From positions 4,774,001-4,838,000 of the forward strand of contig NEEC01000004.1 of the NCBI GenBank assembly GCA_002189035.1: a DNA stretch of 64,000 nucleotides, read 5' to 3'. The notes beneath the pieces were generated by a model, which saw nothing but the letters and a program-made list of their open reading frames with translations, was not told the DNA's origin and searched no databases. Below, piece after piece: positions 1-10,870 of this stretch. Source of the stretch: Utricularia gibba (lineage: Eukaryota > Streptophyta > Magnoliopsida > Lamiales > Lentibulariaceae). Every line of letters begins with the position of its first letter. The stretch's first letter is position 1. A program made the position numbers and the translations under genes.

Positions 1-807
1 ACGTGCGTGTGATTAAAGGCCTTTGACTAATTAATATATTTAATATAAAAAAGGGAAATTACAGCCTAAAAATGCCGGAGGGCCCACCGCAGTCCTCCAA
101 TTACCGGTTGCGGCCCATGGGGAGAAAAAGTAAACGTGTTCCGCGTAAGGGTATTATCGTCTTTTGGTAGTCGTCGTCTGGGGTCAGATCTCGGCAAGCT
201 CAATGACTATTATGTATATATATAGAGAGAGCGCGCTGTCTTGCTCGCTACTGGCATTCCTTTGTGACAACGCGATTTCCTCTCCCCAGTTGTGATTCGG
301 AGGTACGCGGCGTTGATTTTCTTGGTGTTTGTTGGATTCTACGTTGATGCGTTCAGATTTGTGCGGATCGGGAGATTTTTTTGCCTTTCTGGTTTGGTTG
401 ATTGGGTGGTCGGATGGGTGTTTGTTTTTTTATGTCTGATCTGAGTTCTTTGTTATGCATGATGATTTCTTGGGTGATCGGATCTTGCATTTGATTCTAT
501 GTGCTGAATTCCTTTGAGTTTTATCAGATCCATAAGAGATTTTAAGATTCTGTAGTTGGGATGTCATCGTTTATGTATGTGAAGTACGCATTGCCGTGGA
601 AGTTATTGGATTTTGAAATGGTGTGATGTCTTTGTACCGGATCTGGCTCGATATCATGTGCTTTTGAGTACAGTCATGTGATTTAAAGCTTTCAGTTGTT
701 CTCGAGTTAGATTGTTGATCTGGTGATGGTGGGTAACCATATTTGGTTGAGATTCTGATGTTGTAACTTTTTAGTTTTTATAGTTTCAGGAGTATTGAAA
801 ACGCAAG
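1..807 (+). promoter_or_regulatory. UGD promoter and 5' UTR with leader intron
   Basis: This stretch precedes the UDP-glucose dehydrogenase start codon. A TATA-like run (TATATATATA) lies at 215-224, followed by a GC-containing leader. A GT-AG intron fits 303-789: the donor reads AG|GTACGC and the acceptor TTTCAG|GAG, with a T-rich interior. The start codon would then lie 19 nt into the second exon. Leader introns are common in plant UGD genes. Nothing else is recognisable in the first 200 bases. Confidence 0.6.
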
Positions 808-2248
808 ATGGTGAAGATTTGCTGCATTGGTGCTGGTTATGTGGGGGCCCGACGATGGCCGTGATAGCACTTAAGTGTCCTTCCATCGAAGTTGCTGTTG
901 TCGATATTAATGTTGCTCGCATCAATGCATGGAACAGTGACCAGCTTCCCATCTATGAACCAGGGCTTGATGAGGTGGTGAAGCAGTGCAGGGGCAAGAA
1001 TTTGTTCTTCAGCACAGATGTGGAGAAACATGTTTTTGAATCTGATATAATCTTTGTCTCGGTCAACACGCCCACGAAGACTCGAGGTCTAGGAGCTGGC
1101 AAGGCTGCAGATTTGACGTACTGGGAGAGTGCAGCCCGGATGATCGCTGATGTATCAAAATCTGATAAGATTGTGGTTGAAAAATCTACCGTGCCTGTTA
1201 AAACTGCAGAGGCCATAGAAAAAATTTTGACACACAACAGCAAGGGGATTAATTATCAGATTCTCTCTAATCCAGAGTTCCTTGCTGAAGGCACTGCCAT
1301 TAAGGATCTTCTGAATCCAGACAGAGTTCTCATTGGAGGAAGGGAAACCCCTGCAGGACATAAAGCAGTTCAAGCGCTAAAGGCTGTGTACGCCCATTGG
1401 GTTCCTGAATATCGTATTCTGACTACTAATTTATGGTCTGCTGAGCTCTCTAAGCTTGCTGCTAATGCATTCTTGGCTCAGCGGATCTCATCTGTGAACG
1501 CCATTTCTGCTCTTTGTGAGGCCACAGGAGCAGATGTCACCGAAGTATCATACGCTGTTGGCAAGGACACAAGAATCGGGCCAAAGTTTCTTAATGCCAG
1601 TGTTGGCTTTGGTGGTTCATGTTTCCAGAAAGACATCCTCAACTTGGTCTACATCTGTGAGTGCAATGGTCTTCCTGAAGTTGCAGAATACTGGAAGCAA
1701 GTCATTAAGATCAATGACTATCAGAAGAGCCGTTTTGTCAACCGGGTGGTGTCTTCAATGTTCAACACCGTTGCCAATAAAAGAATTGCCATCCTTGGCT
1801 TTGCTTTCAAGAAGGATACTGGTGACACCAGGGAGACCCCTGCCATCGATGTCTGCAAAGGACTTTTAGGCGATAAGGCTCAGTTGAGCATCTACGACCC
1901 ACAGGTAACTGATGAACAGATCCAGAGGGACCTCTCAATGAACAAATTCGACTGGGACCATCCATTGCACCTTCAACCACTGAGCCCCACTACAGCTAAG
2001 AAGGTTCATGTGGTCTGGGATGCTTATGAGGCAACCAGGGGTGCTCATGCTGTCTGCATCATCACTGAGTGGGATGAGTTTAAGAAGCTCGATTTCCAAA
2101 GGATCTATGACAATATGCAGAAACCTGCGTTTATTTTTGATGGCCGGAATGTCGTGGATGCGAGCAAACTCAGGGATATGGATTCATTGTCTACTCCATC
2201 GGCAGGCCCCTTGATGCCTGGCTCAAGGACATGCCTGCTGTTGCATAA
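808..2248 (+). CDS. UGD: UDP-glucose 6-dehydrogenase, carrying two apparent 1-bp deletions
   Basis: Cytosolic enzyme that oxidises UDP-glucose to UDP-glucuronate with two NAD+, supplying precursors for hemicellulose and pectin. The coding sequence is intronless. It starts at ATG 808 with [13 protein letters not shown], the Rossmann NAD-binding start. The frame breaks in a five-G run at 843-847 and resumes one frame over with [13 protein letters not shown]. The catalytic-cysteine block [10 protein letters not shown] and the region [19 protein letters not shown] are intact. A second loss at GG 2181-2182 breaks the C-terminus just after KLRDM; the correct frame then ends in WLKDMPAVA and stops at 2246-2248. 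Allowing for the two missing bases, the length is 480 residues, exactly the plant UGD size. Sequencing error is likelier than a pseudogene, because everything else is conserved. Confidence 0.93.
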
Positions 2249-2700
2249 AAGGATTGCTTTCTGTAATTGTTCTTCAGCTACACTTGCGACAATCATTTGT
2301 TATACTACAGAAGAAGCCTCTTACCATTCAACTGTGACTGTTGAAGTTTGTCCTTTTTAGACACATTGTATCCTCTGCTGTTTCTTAACAGCATTTTGGT
2401 TTCAGTGTTCATTTGTTACAGGCCTTGTTCACTGTTCAATGCAACCACCGCCCATCCGCCTGCGCCGCCGCTGATACTTCGCTTTACGGGTCATGTTCCT
2501 GCTGCTCCTCGGCCTACACTTCGTGTCATGGTAGCCATCTTCCGCCGCATTGGAGTTGTGAATTCCACCGGCACCCTCCGCCGCTGCCGTATCCATTCTA
2601 TCTTGATTCTCAACGTCGGCACCTTCCAGGGTTTTGTGTCTCTTTTGACCATCTCTGATCTCCCTATTTCCTTGAAGAAACACAACCCTTCAAACCGTTC
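2249..2700 (+). other. UGD 3' UTR and GC-rich spacer
   Basis: The first ~180 bases are probably the UGD 3' UTR. From about 2440 the composition turns C-rich, with many CCG and GCC triplets. Open frames run through it on both strands but resemble no family I know. It leads into the coding-like stretch that follows. Confidence 0.35.
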
Positions 2701-3420
2701 CAATTCTTCTCCGTCGTATCGCCGCACTGGAGTCTACCATCCGCCGACGCCTCCCCGAGCACTTTCTCTCCGCTACGCCGCGCACGAAGAACTCAACCCC
2801 ATCTCAGAACCTTCCTTCTGCACCGATCGAGAACCCCGGCCATCTCAAACAACATGCTTCCGTCATATAAAGTCTCGAAACCCTGAAATCTTCAGTTTCT
2901 GGTAAAATCCACTTCGATTCTAATCCGTTTTTTGAACTTGCAGCGAGACTTGACACTATCCAGGTAACGTAAGAGAAATTCTCCTTACAGCTCCAATGAT
3001 GGATTATTGTTTTTTTTTTTTTCTTTCATCTACGCTTCTCTTTGTTTCATAGCCATGGAACTGTGCTCCAAGTGACTCCACTGAAATCTCGAGTTGCTGC
3101 TCATGAAGAAACAAGATATCTCAGTCCCTCGAAACTGTATCAAGGCTTTGTCTGGAAAACAAGGTGGGGTTAACCCTGCATCAGGGAAATTGTAAGCTTT
3201 GAAAACAAAGCCAATATTTACCCCATGGGCAGTTCAAGATGATGATGATGAGGAGGGGGAAGCTCCCCACGGTGTTGTCAACGATGAAGAACAGGATTTG
3301 CAGGTGTGTCAACTGGACTCTGACTCTCTGAGGTTGAACTAACATTTGCAGACATGGATTCATCTGTGTTGCTCCATTTTTTCTTGTTTGATCATGATGG
3401 TGGAGCCTGTGTTTACCTTC
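2700..3420 (+). pseudogene. Unassigned coding-like remnant with stop codons
   Basis: Short protein-like blocks lie in order on the plus strand. The first (about 2760-2963) includes ATPRTKNSTPSQNLPS and then HFDSNPFFELAARLDTIQ, which ends on a good donor at 2963/2964 (CAG|GTAACG). A second (about 3100-3350) includes VPRNCIKALSGKQGG and KPIFTPWAVQDDDDEE. In-frame TAA codons occur at 2868-2870 and 3193-3195. I do not recognise the family. The composition suggests a decayed copy of a nuclear protein gene, or an unrecognised gene whose stops fall within introns. Confidence 0.3.
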
Positions 3421-3706
3421 AATTTCTTCTTATCAGCAGTAACAACTCTTGATTCAAATCAATAAGGTAAAACATACAAGATATCCCTTGTAACAGGACT
3501 GATGCCTAAATACCAAAGCTGGAGAAAATCTTGAGTGAAACCCAAGGCCCAGCCTGTCGAGGAATCATATTCTTCAGGGAAGCAGCAGCCACCATTGAGA
3601 ACCAAATCATGCCCCAAAGCTTCATAACCGCCATCTCCGAGCTCCACTGCCGATTCAGGCTCATGCTGTGATGCCAAAGAGGAGACGAAAGAAAGGCAGA
3701 GGGTCA
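3421..3706. other. Probable 3' UTR of the F-box gene
   Basis: This lies just beyond the stop codon of the minus-strand F-box gene and is probably its 3' untranslated region. An 83-codon open frame here shows no conserved motif. Confidence 0.35.
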
Positions 3707-4465
3707 TCACTCTTCCGGGGCCTCTTCTCCTTCTTCTTCTTCTTCTGTATCAGACAATGGCAGCAGGGTGCATAACCCAAGGGCATGGCCGTTAAGGCAG
3801 ACGTAATACTCAACGCAATCCTCGTAAGCACCCAACCGGCAGCTCGCACTTGGTGGGATCATCTTCGCAGCCACCATGTTCCAGAGCTTTGCTTTACAGT
3901 AAGGACAGACCTCAGTCGGGTGCAGGGGAGCACTTCTGCTGATAAGCATCCTCTTCACTTTTGAAGTTCTGAAAGACTTGAATATGCCACGGAAGAAGCC
4001 AATGTCACCATCATCCCCTTGGTCTAAATGTTCACAAGGATCAGAGACATAGAGGACATCCGTTCGACATTGCGGTAGCAGAAAGCTTTTTCCTGATGTT
4101 CTAGAGAATCTGGTGCGGTAGACGAAGTGGCCTGGAATCGGACAGCAACTGAACAAACTGCCTTGACAGCCTGAGCAGTATATGAGTAGCTTGGCGAGGG
4201 CTCTCCAGTTCCCATCTATGCTATGGCTCCCACTGGACTGCAAATCCAGCATCATTTTGGGAGCTCGAGTTCGACAAAACTCTTTCCAGAGAACACGCTT
4301 GGCTAGATCATCGAACCATTTGCAGGTACAGGAGAGGGTTGCGATGACTTTGGGGTTCCAGTGAAGCTGGTTGAAGACGAGAAAGAGAACCTCCTCAGAT
4401 AAGTTCCCTTTTGCACAAACGCAGTTTGCTGAGTGGATGCAGCGGTGTTTCTTTGCGGCACTCAT
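3707..4465 (-). CDS. EID1-like F-box protein
   Basis: Single-exon gene of 252 residues. The ATG at 4465 gives MSAAKKHRC; an in-frame GTG three codons upstream is not a likely start. The F-box follows (about residues 20-60: LSEEVLFLVFNQLHW, then CTCKWFDDLAKRVLWKEFC), which would bind SKP1/ASK in an SCF ubiquitin ligase. The rest matches the EID1/EDL family: PGHFVYRTRFSRTSGKSF, the block DVLYVSDPCEH, a CPYC...W pair, and a C-terminal block ending in acidic residues (DTEEEEEGEEAPEE). EDL proteins act in light, abscisic-acid and drought signalling in Arabidopsis; that role here is inference from family. The leader probably extends towards 5300 and may contain an intron. Confidence 0.85.
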   Translation of the reverse strand: MSAAKKHRCIHSANCVCAKGNLSEEVLFLVFNQLHWNPKVIATLSCTCKWFDDLAKRVLWKEFCRTRAPKMMLDLQSSGSHSIDGNWRALAKLLIYCSGCQGSLFSCCPIPGHFVYRTRFSRTSGKSFLLPQCRTDVLYVSDPCEHLDQGDDGDIGFFRGIFKSFRTSKVKRMLISRSAPLHPTEVCPYCKAKLWNMVAAKMIPPSASCRLGAYEDCVEYYVCLNGHALGLCTLLPLSDTEEEEEGEEAPEE

Positions 4466-5821
4466 CTCTTTCACCTGATCTGACAGGAGAAAAGAGTTTT
4501 AGAAGAAGACACTATCTGGATGCAGCAGTAAGGGGGAACATATTCACAACCTACAGGAAATTATTCATTTGGACAACAGAGATAAAAAAAACAAGACATC
4601 ATCGAAGGGCAGAGAACCAGGTAGAATGTAAAAAAGAATGTGGGTAAGAAGCATGAACATCGCTGAAGCAGAGTGGTGATCTACTTGCAACTTTCAAAGG
4701 AAAATCATGGAGGTTAAACATCGCCATTCGCTAGTTCATTATCCGCAAACTGGAATACATTAAAAGAAGCTAACAGCTCCACCCACCACGCTGCACGGAT
4801 ATTTCAACTGTCAAGATAACAACCAGCAACCCAGATAACTATTGAAATGCAAAGAAACGGAATTTTAACTCAACTGTAAATCAAAAGTCAACAAAACCCA
4901 GATGGGAAAAAAAAGTCGAGGCGCTTCATTGTGAGGAAAAGGAGCTGGGATTGAAAAAAAAAAAAAAAAAGATCACTCAGAAGTTCCAGATCTCAGAATT
5001 CGAACCTTTGTCGCAACTCCAATCAATTCAAGATTCGCAGCCCATACCAGCGGCGTAAACAAATCCGAAAACCCTGCGGCTCGCGCAGATGATAAGCCTA
5101 AATATTGGGAAAACAACTGACAAATCAAGACGCTTTCAGAAAATTTTCTAGACCCGAATTAATTGTGGCGGGGCAAGCGATTAAATGGGGAGGGGGGGAA
5201 AAGAAACGATTTTGTTACTGGGTCTGAAGCTTCACGCTCCGGAAATCTAGAAAGCTCGGAAATTTATTGATGGGATCAAGGAAAAGGCTCGCAACTCACG
5301 AAGTTTTATTGTTCTTATACCCGCCAACAACGAAAAAAGTTACAAGATTGTGCTCCTGTGACCCTGTCCCGCAGTCAAAAGCCTCGATGACCTTCATAAA
5401 AAATGGGCACCTTACAAGTTCCACATACAAACTCTAGCAAACTATTCGAGTTTGGTTTATCACCTCAGGCTTCTGAAGTTGAAGTTGTGTTCTAAACCGT
5501 ATCTCCCCATTATTGACTCTTGTCTGGATATCCTTTTTTTAATACGCTTTTCACTACCTTTAGATTTTATCATTCGTCTGTCATAGGCTTGTAGGAATCA
5601 TTGAGACCCTTAGCAGTCAGTTTTTTTTTTTTTTTTTTTTTACGTGTGACTGTAGAAAACCTCCATTGTAGGAAAGACTGTATCTTTAAGGAAGGGCTAT
5701 TGAACTTTCAAACAGCCAACATCTAGCTATTCAGACAGGTAGTTGTTGATTGATTCTGACATAGCTTTCTATTCAACATGAGAAAAAAACTGAACATTTC
5801 ATTCACCTTAGTGCCTGCTCT
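4466..5821. other. Spacer: F-box leader/promoter and RING 3' side
   Basis: The portion up to about 5330 is the probable leader and promoter of the minus-strand F-box gene. It has an A-run at about 4954-4970. A poly-T tract lies at about 5621-5641. No other gene is visible. Confidence 0.4.
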
Positions 5822-6454
5822 TCATGACATGATCTCCCTCACAAGCCAATCCAAAATGGGGTATGAGAAGTAGAGCATGAAGAAAGATGGGAGAGCAAAG
5901 AAGACTGTAATGAGAATATACAGAACCAGGGCAGCTGCACTGGCAGGAATGGCATACAAAATTATGAGCAGAAAGGTTAAGATGAAGGGGATCTTGGAAT
6001 TCAGTTGGAGAAAGAAGGCAAGGGTCTTCGTTAGATCAAGTCTACCGATAGGGATTCGATTCCGAACCTCTGCTGTTCTCGCCGGTTGGGATTGATCGGA
6101 GAGCCCTGTGAAGGTTTCAGAGACTTGTGTGGTTGATCGAGTGAGCGTGTGGTGCTCGACATGACTGGAGGGATGTGATCTCATTCTATCACCATTCACT
6201 GTCTCTAGCATCCATAGAAGGAAGAAGTTCTTGCGAGGGAACATGAGGCTCCCACGGTAAACGAGACGAGGGGAGAAGAGATTGCACCAGGGGCAGGAGA
6301 TGAGGAAGGGGAGTTGAAGAGCTGCAGCAGGGGATCTCAGGAATGCCCATTGCAGTCCAAGGATGCAGTTTTTGCAGAGAGTGTGACCGCACAAAAGAAC
6401 ATAGGGCTCGTTTTCTACGAGATTGAAGGACTCGCAGCATATTGGGCATTCCAA
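5822..6454 (-). CDS. RING-type E3 ubiquitin ligase with C-terminal membrane segments (5' end unresolved)
   Basis: The visible part starts at a C3HC4-type RING finger: CPIC, then CGHTLCKNC, then CPWC. It continues with the family block YRGSLMFPRKNFFLLWMLE and ends with two long hydrophobic segments (PFILTFLLIILYAI and LVLYILITVFFALPSF). This fits a small plant family of membrane-anchored RING proteins that ubiquitinate substrates at an endomembrane. The reading frame extends upstream to about 6548 through an acidic stretch (SDDDDEVSSINTRDLSS) but has no in-frame ATG before a stop. Either an upstream exon supplies the start, or one base is missing just after ATG 6548. Substrate and compartment are unknown. 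Confidence 0.75.
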   Translation of the reverse strand: MECPICCESFNLVENEPYVLLCGHTLCKNCILGLQWAFLRSPAAALQLPFLISCPWCNLFSPRLVYRGSLMFPRKNFFLLWMLETVNGDRMRSHPSSHVEHHTLTRSTTQVSETFTGLSDQSQPARTAEVRNRIPIGRLDLTKTLAFFLQLNSKIPFILTFLLIILYAIPASAAALVLYILITVFFALPSFFMLYFSYPILDWLVREIMS

Positions 6455-8438
6455 GGAGGATAAATCTCTGGTATTGATGGAGGAAACTTCATCATCGTCG
6501 TCATCAGAGCAGGAATCTAATGATCCTTGTTTCTGTTCATGGCTTCATCTGTGAGCCTTATGGCTCCAGGTGAATAACTGGAAGAAGGATGCCACATCCC
6601 TTCTCAACCCAAGCGCAACTACTCACTTCGTCAAAAGCAAGTAGCAAGATACAGAAAAACAGTGTACATTCACTTCTGATTTCCCCCTGGAAAACAAGTA
6701 AAAAAACATAACAGCAAGAGTGAGCGCATGAACTCGATTTCAGATTTAAGCAAGGCGATCTTGAATGCAAGAAATTTCATTCCCTCGAGAAAAAGACAAT
6801 CAAAGTAACAAGAAAAAAAAAACCCAGAAGAATCATGAAGAAATACCCGATTCCCCGACAGCTCGACGGCTTCCGGCGAATCCAGTTATCAATCAGGAAT
6901 TATTCGAGTTCCTTTTTATTTTTTCTTTTGAGAAAATCGACCCACTCAGATGATTCTTTGATGGTACGTACATCTGCTATTAACACACACTCCGCCGGGT
7001 ATATCCAATCACCGCCATTTTCTATGGAGTGGAGGAGCCATTCATGTCATCACCCCGAGTTCATGGTCCGCAGTCCATGAGTCTTCCTTCACCTTATCTA
7101 TAGACTAACATTGCAGAAGAAATTACAAGGCCCCCTGTCCCCGTGTTTCCTTCTACACCACTCCTTCCCATCCATCAATATTGTCGCAGAGGCTTTGCCT
7201 CCCAAAGCACACACAAACACACCCAGGTAGAAAAGCCCATCCAACTTGGGTGATACAATCTCCGATGCTACACTTTTAACACATCTGTGACTGAGAGTTA
7301 CATTCTCCGGGCCAATCGCGACCATCCAAGATCCCGTCTTTGCAAAGCTACTAAGAAGGTCGATCCGAAAGGGAAAGAGTGGCAGAGCTTAAATCAAGAA
7401 GGGCCGTCGTTGGGTGGGGCTAATCAATGATTAAGCACGTGGGTTTACTTGAACTAAACTCCCTCGAGGTTCGGACACGGCGTCGTCGGGATTCGATGCC
7501 ATTCTTGATTTCTCTGTCATCTACAGCGTGGTTAGCCCTCTCGCGGAATTCTATGCAACCCGACAAAAGTGCAGCGCTTACCTTGAAACTGACGCATCAG
7601 ATGCTATAGTAATTACCGGCTGCCAATTTATCATTTCTTCACCACGCCACCCCATAATTACTCTAAATTACAAAATCGTCCCTTTAAAATCCAAAAATAA
7701 GATAAACCGCACATTGGATAATTTCGTTTTGCTCCCTTCATAAGTTCATGCCTGGGAAGAAATCGATTTTCGAATTTATAAAAAAAAATATATTTTCCAT
7801 TTTCTTCTAAAATTGAAATTTCAAAGAAAATGACCAAAATTTGAGAAAGTTTAATTTCAAAAAAGAAAATCAAAAAATCAAAAATTTTTGAAAATTTAAA
7901 AATTTGGAGTATATAAGACTATGAGAATCTTAAGATTATATCTCGCGCACATTATTATTCTGTATTTATTTCTTATTTTTTAAAATAAAAATATAAAATT
8001 CTCATTTTCAAAAAATAATACATATTGCAAAATAGCTATTTTGAATAACTTTTCATTTCTCATTATAGAGATTTTTTTTCAATAATATCTTGTTTTTTCA
8101 TCTTTATTTCAATTAATTTATGAAAATTCCTTCCTAATTTTTCATTTCAATGGTTTCTAAAAATTAAAGATTAAATCCATGGTGTGAACTATTTATTTAC
8201 TATAAATTAATTTATTATTTTATAATATAATTTTATTTTATTTTATAATTTTTAAAATTCATCACTTCAATTTCCTCATCATTCTCACTTTATTTCTCAT
8301 TTTCATTTTTCACAACAAAAAATTAATTTTGAAAATTGTGTGCAACATAGCCTTAGTGTTTCCAACATAGTTTAAAAACAAGTTTATAAATTATAGAATA
8401 TTTAGTTGGTAGGTATAAATTAATTCAAGACTACATGA
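6455..8438. other. RING 5' region and long AT-rich spacer
   Basis: 6455-6780 probably holds the 5' end of the RING gene. 6780-7620 has moderate GC with only short open frames. From about 7640 the sequence is strongly AT-rich with many A and T runs. No gene motif or complete transposon is visible. Confidence 0.35.
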
Positions 8439-8937
8439 GTTTTTTTTTAATTCATTGCACATAGGTTTATTTAAAAACATATTCTTGTTATACTTTAATT
8501 AAAACTAATTAATACTATTTATAATCCTAATAATTAAGCAATATCTAAAAAAATAATTACACTATATCATCTTTATTTAAATCTAATTAAATTAAACTCA
8601 TTTTATCTCGTTACCCCCATTAACCAACAACATCCCTTAATGAAAAGGAACACGAACACGAATACTCTATGTTCCAACAATATGTTTCCTTCTAAATTAT
8701 ACTAGCTTTTTTTAATTCCATGTACATGGATTTATTTAAAAATAAATTATTCCTTTACTTTAATTAAAATCATTTATCTAAAGAATTATTTACAAAATAC
8801 ATTATTTTTTTATTTAAATCTAATAAAATTAAACTCATTTTATCTCGTTAACCAAACATTAACCAACAACATCCCTTGACGAAAAAGAATACTCACACTC
8901 TCTGTTCCATCAGCATTTTCCCTTCTAAATCTTTTAA
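8439..8937. repeat. Diverged ~240-bp tandem direct repeat
   Basis: Two head-to-tail copies, about 8439-8700 and 8701-8937. Shared landmarks in the same order are a T-run followed by AATTC, TTTATTTAAAAA, ATTAAACTCATTTTATCTCG, TTAACCAACAACATCCCTT, GAATACTC, and CCTTCTAAAT. The copies differ by substitutions and small gaps, so the duplication is not recent. No reading frame is shared. It could be part of a non-coding mobile element or a simple local duplication. Confidence 0.7.
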
Positions 8938-9943
8938 CTAACAAGATGTTAGCTCTCCCTGGGTAAGAGGAGGAAGGGGTAAAAAGAAATTTATCCGACA
9001 GTAAAAAAAGAAGATGAGTGGTCCGAGTCGAGGCTTGACAAAAGAAGGGTGGTTACAGTAAATGCTGCAGACCTGCTCCTGCTCCCTCTCGCTCCGCTCT
9101 CTCATTTTTTTTTTTTTTTTTACTTTCATGGATTTGGTAAACCACAGTAACTCCCACGCAACCCCCCTCATCAAACAACACACAAAAAAAGAATTTTTTA
9201 CCGCTCAAAATGTCATCAATTGTAGTGGAAAATTATTTGTTTGCATAATCCAACTTATTTTTACCAAAAACATTTTAGAATTTACATTACTTATTAGTAT
9301 TGAATTATTTTTTAAAATAATTATAAAAATAAATAATTTTTTAAATTATGCAATAGATTGGTATTTATTTAGACTGATTTAACATTTCAAAATTATTGAT
9401 TCATAAATTATATTGTTTCAAGTAATTATATTAAAGAGCATCTAATTTGTCTGAAAATTTTATCATTATTTCAATTTTAAATATATGACCTGATATTTAC
9501 AGTTCTTTTTTATTTTTGTTAATATCTTTTGTGTAATAACATGTGATGAGTTTCAAGTATACTATTGATTCAATGGATATTTATATAGATTTTATATTAA
9601 ATACAATTTTATTTTAAAAAAGTAAAAAAAAAAAAGAGTTGCAGAAATTTTATATAAAATAATTGAGGACAGTATTAAAGCTACTTCTAGGGAGGGGGTC
9701 AGAAAAATATAATTATTTTAATATTTTAAGATTATAATTGTAGGAATATGAATATTATATTATTAATAAGAGAAATAAGAAAGGAAGAGGTGAAGTGACT
9801 AAAATGAATCTTCTACAGAAGATCGCCATCATCGCTTCCTAAATAGAAGGCTGAGCTGCACCTCTCGCCGGAGAAAAAGAATGCGGCCGGGTGTTTCAGG
9901 AAGAAATTAGGAAGAAGTTTATGAGTTCACAGCAGCGGCGGCC
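8938..9943. other. AT-rich spacer upstream of the ZF-HD gene
   Basis: Mostly AT-rich, with a T-run near 9104-9121. The last ~150 bases (from about 9800) rise in GC and are probably the promoter and leader of the following ZF-HD gene. No open frame here looks real. Confidence 0.35.
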
Positions 9944-10870
9944 ATGGAGACCACCGATTCAACAGTGAAAAGTCCGGGGGTGGAACCACAGGGCTTCACC
10001 AACGGGCTGCTGAAACTCCACGGGCAGCTGGGTCTCCATCATCACCCCGTCGTCATCACCTACGGCGAATGTCTCAAGAACCACGCTGCTTCGCTCGGCG
10101 GCCACGCCCTCGACGGCTGCGGCGAGTTTTTGCCGTCGCCGGAAGCCAACCCCTCTGACCCACTTCTCTCAAATGCGCCGTCTGCGGTTGCCACCGGAAC
10201 TTCCACCGGCGCGACCCTGAGCAGCACCACCACCTCCCCCTCCCGGAGCCGTACTAGCTCTCGAGTACAGGTGCTTACTACTTACCTGTACTTTATGTAT
10301 TAGATTAATGTAGGTATCATCAGACTATTTGGTTACAGGCCGCACCACCGTCATCTTCCACCGACGCCGGAGACTATGGCCGGGAGCCCCAACGATTCGC
10401 CGTCGCCGCCGCCAATCTCTTCCTCCTACTACCCACCTCTGACAGCGCTGAGCCATCCAATTTCAGACCCCACCGGGACGAACTCTGTCTCCGCTGCGCT
10501 GCTGCCGTCGAGCAGCAGAAAGAGGTTCCGCACAAAATTCACCCAGGATCAGAAGAAGAAAATGCTGGAGCTCGCCGAGAAATTGGAATGGAAAATGCAG
10601 AAACGGGACGAAGAGGTCATCAACAACTTCTGCCACGAAATCGGGGTTGACAGGACCGTCTTCAAGGTGTGGATGCACAACAACAAGCACATTTACTCCA
10701 AAAGGGATCATTTCTCCTCCACCCCCACTCCTCCCCCCGCCGTCGCCGACACCGGAATCATCGACTCCTGCTTGCCATCCCCCGCCGGAGGGAGCTACAT
10801 CCACCAAGCCCACATCGCGGAGCACAAGGAAAACATCACAAATCATCACCCAGAGATCAGCAGATCTTAG
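9944..10870 (+). CDS. Zinc-finger homeodomain (ZF-HD) transcription factor, with two apparent 1-bp deletions
   Basis: Starts [10 protein letters not shown] in a good context (GCCATGG). The ZF-HD zinc finger begins [20 protein letters not shown] and is cut after NPSDP by loss of one C in the run 10159-10161. One frame over it continues intact with [19 protein letters not shown]. That frame hits TAG at 10255-10257 unless a second base is missing in the C/G runs at about 10236-10246. With that allowed, exon 1 ends in LALEY and joins exon 2 across a 68-nt GT-AG intron (10271-10338), giving the family motif [10 protein letters not shown]. Exon 2 carries [10 protein letters not shown] and the homeodomain ([20 protein letters not shown] to [11 protein letters not shown]). 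ZHD proteins dimerise through the finger and bind ATTA cores in the nucleus. Closest in style to Arabidopsis ZHD1/ZHD2. Confidence 0.87.

Noticed and set aside
5621-5641. Poly-T tract as a retroposon tail
   Set aside because: No target-site duplication or retroposed gene body next to it; such runs are common in plant spacers.
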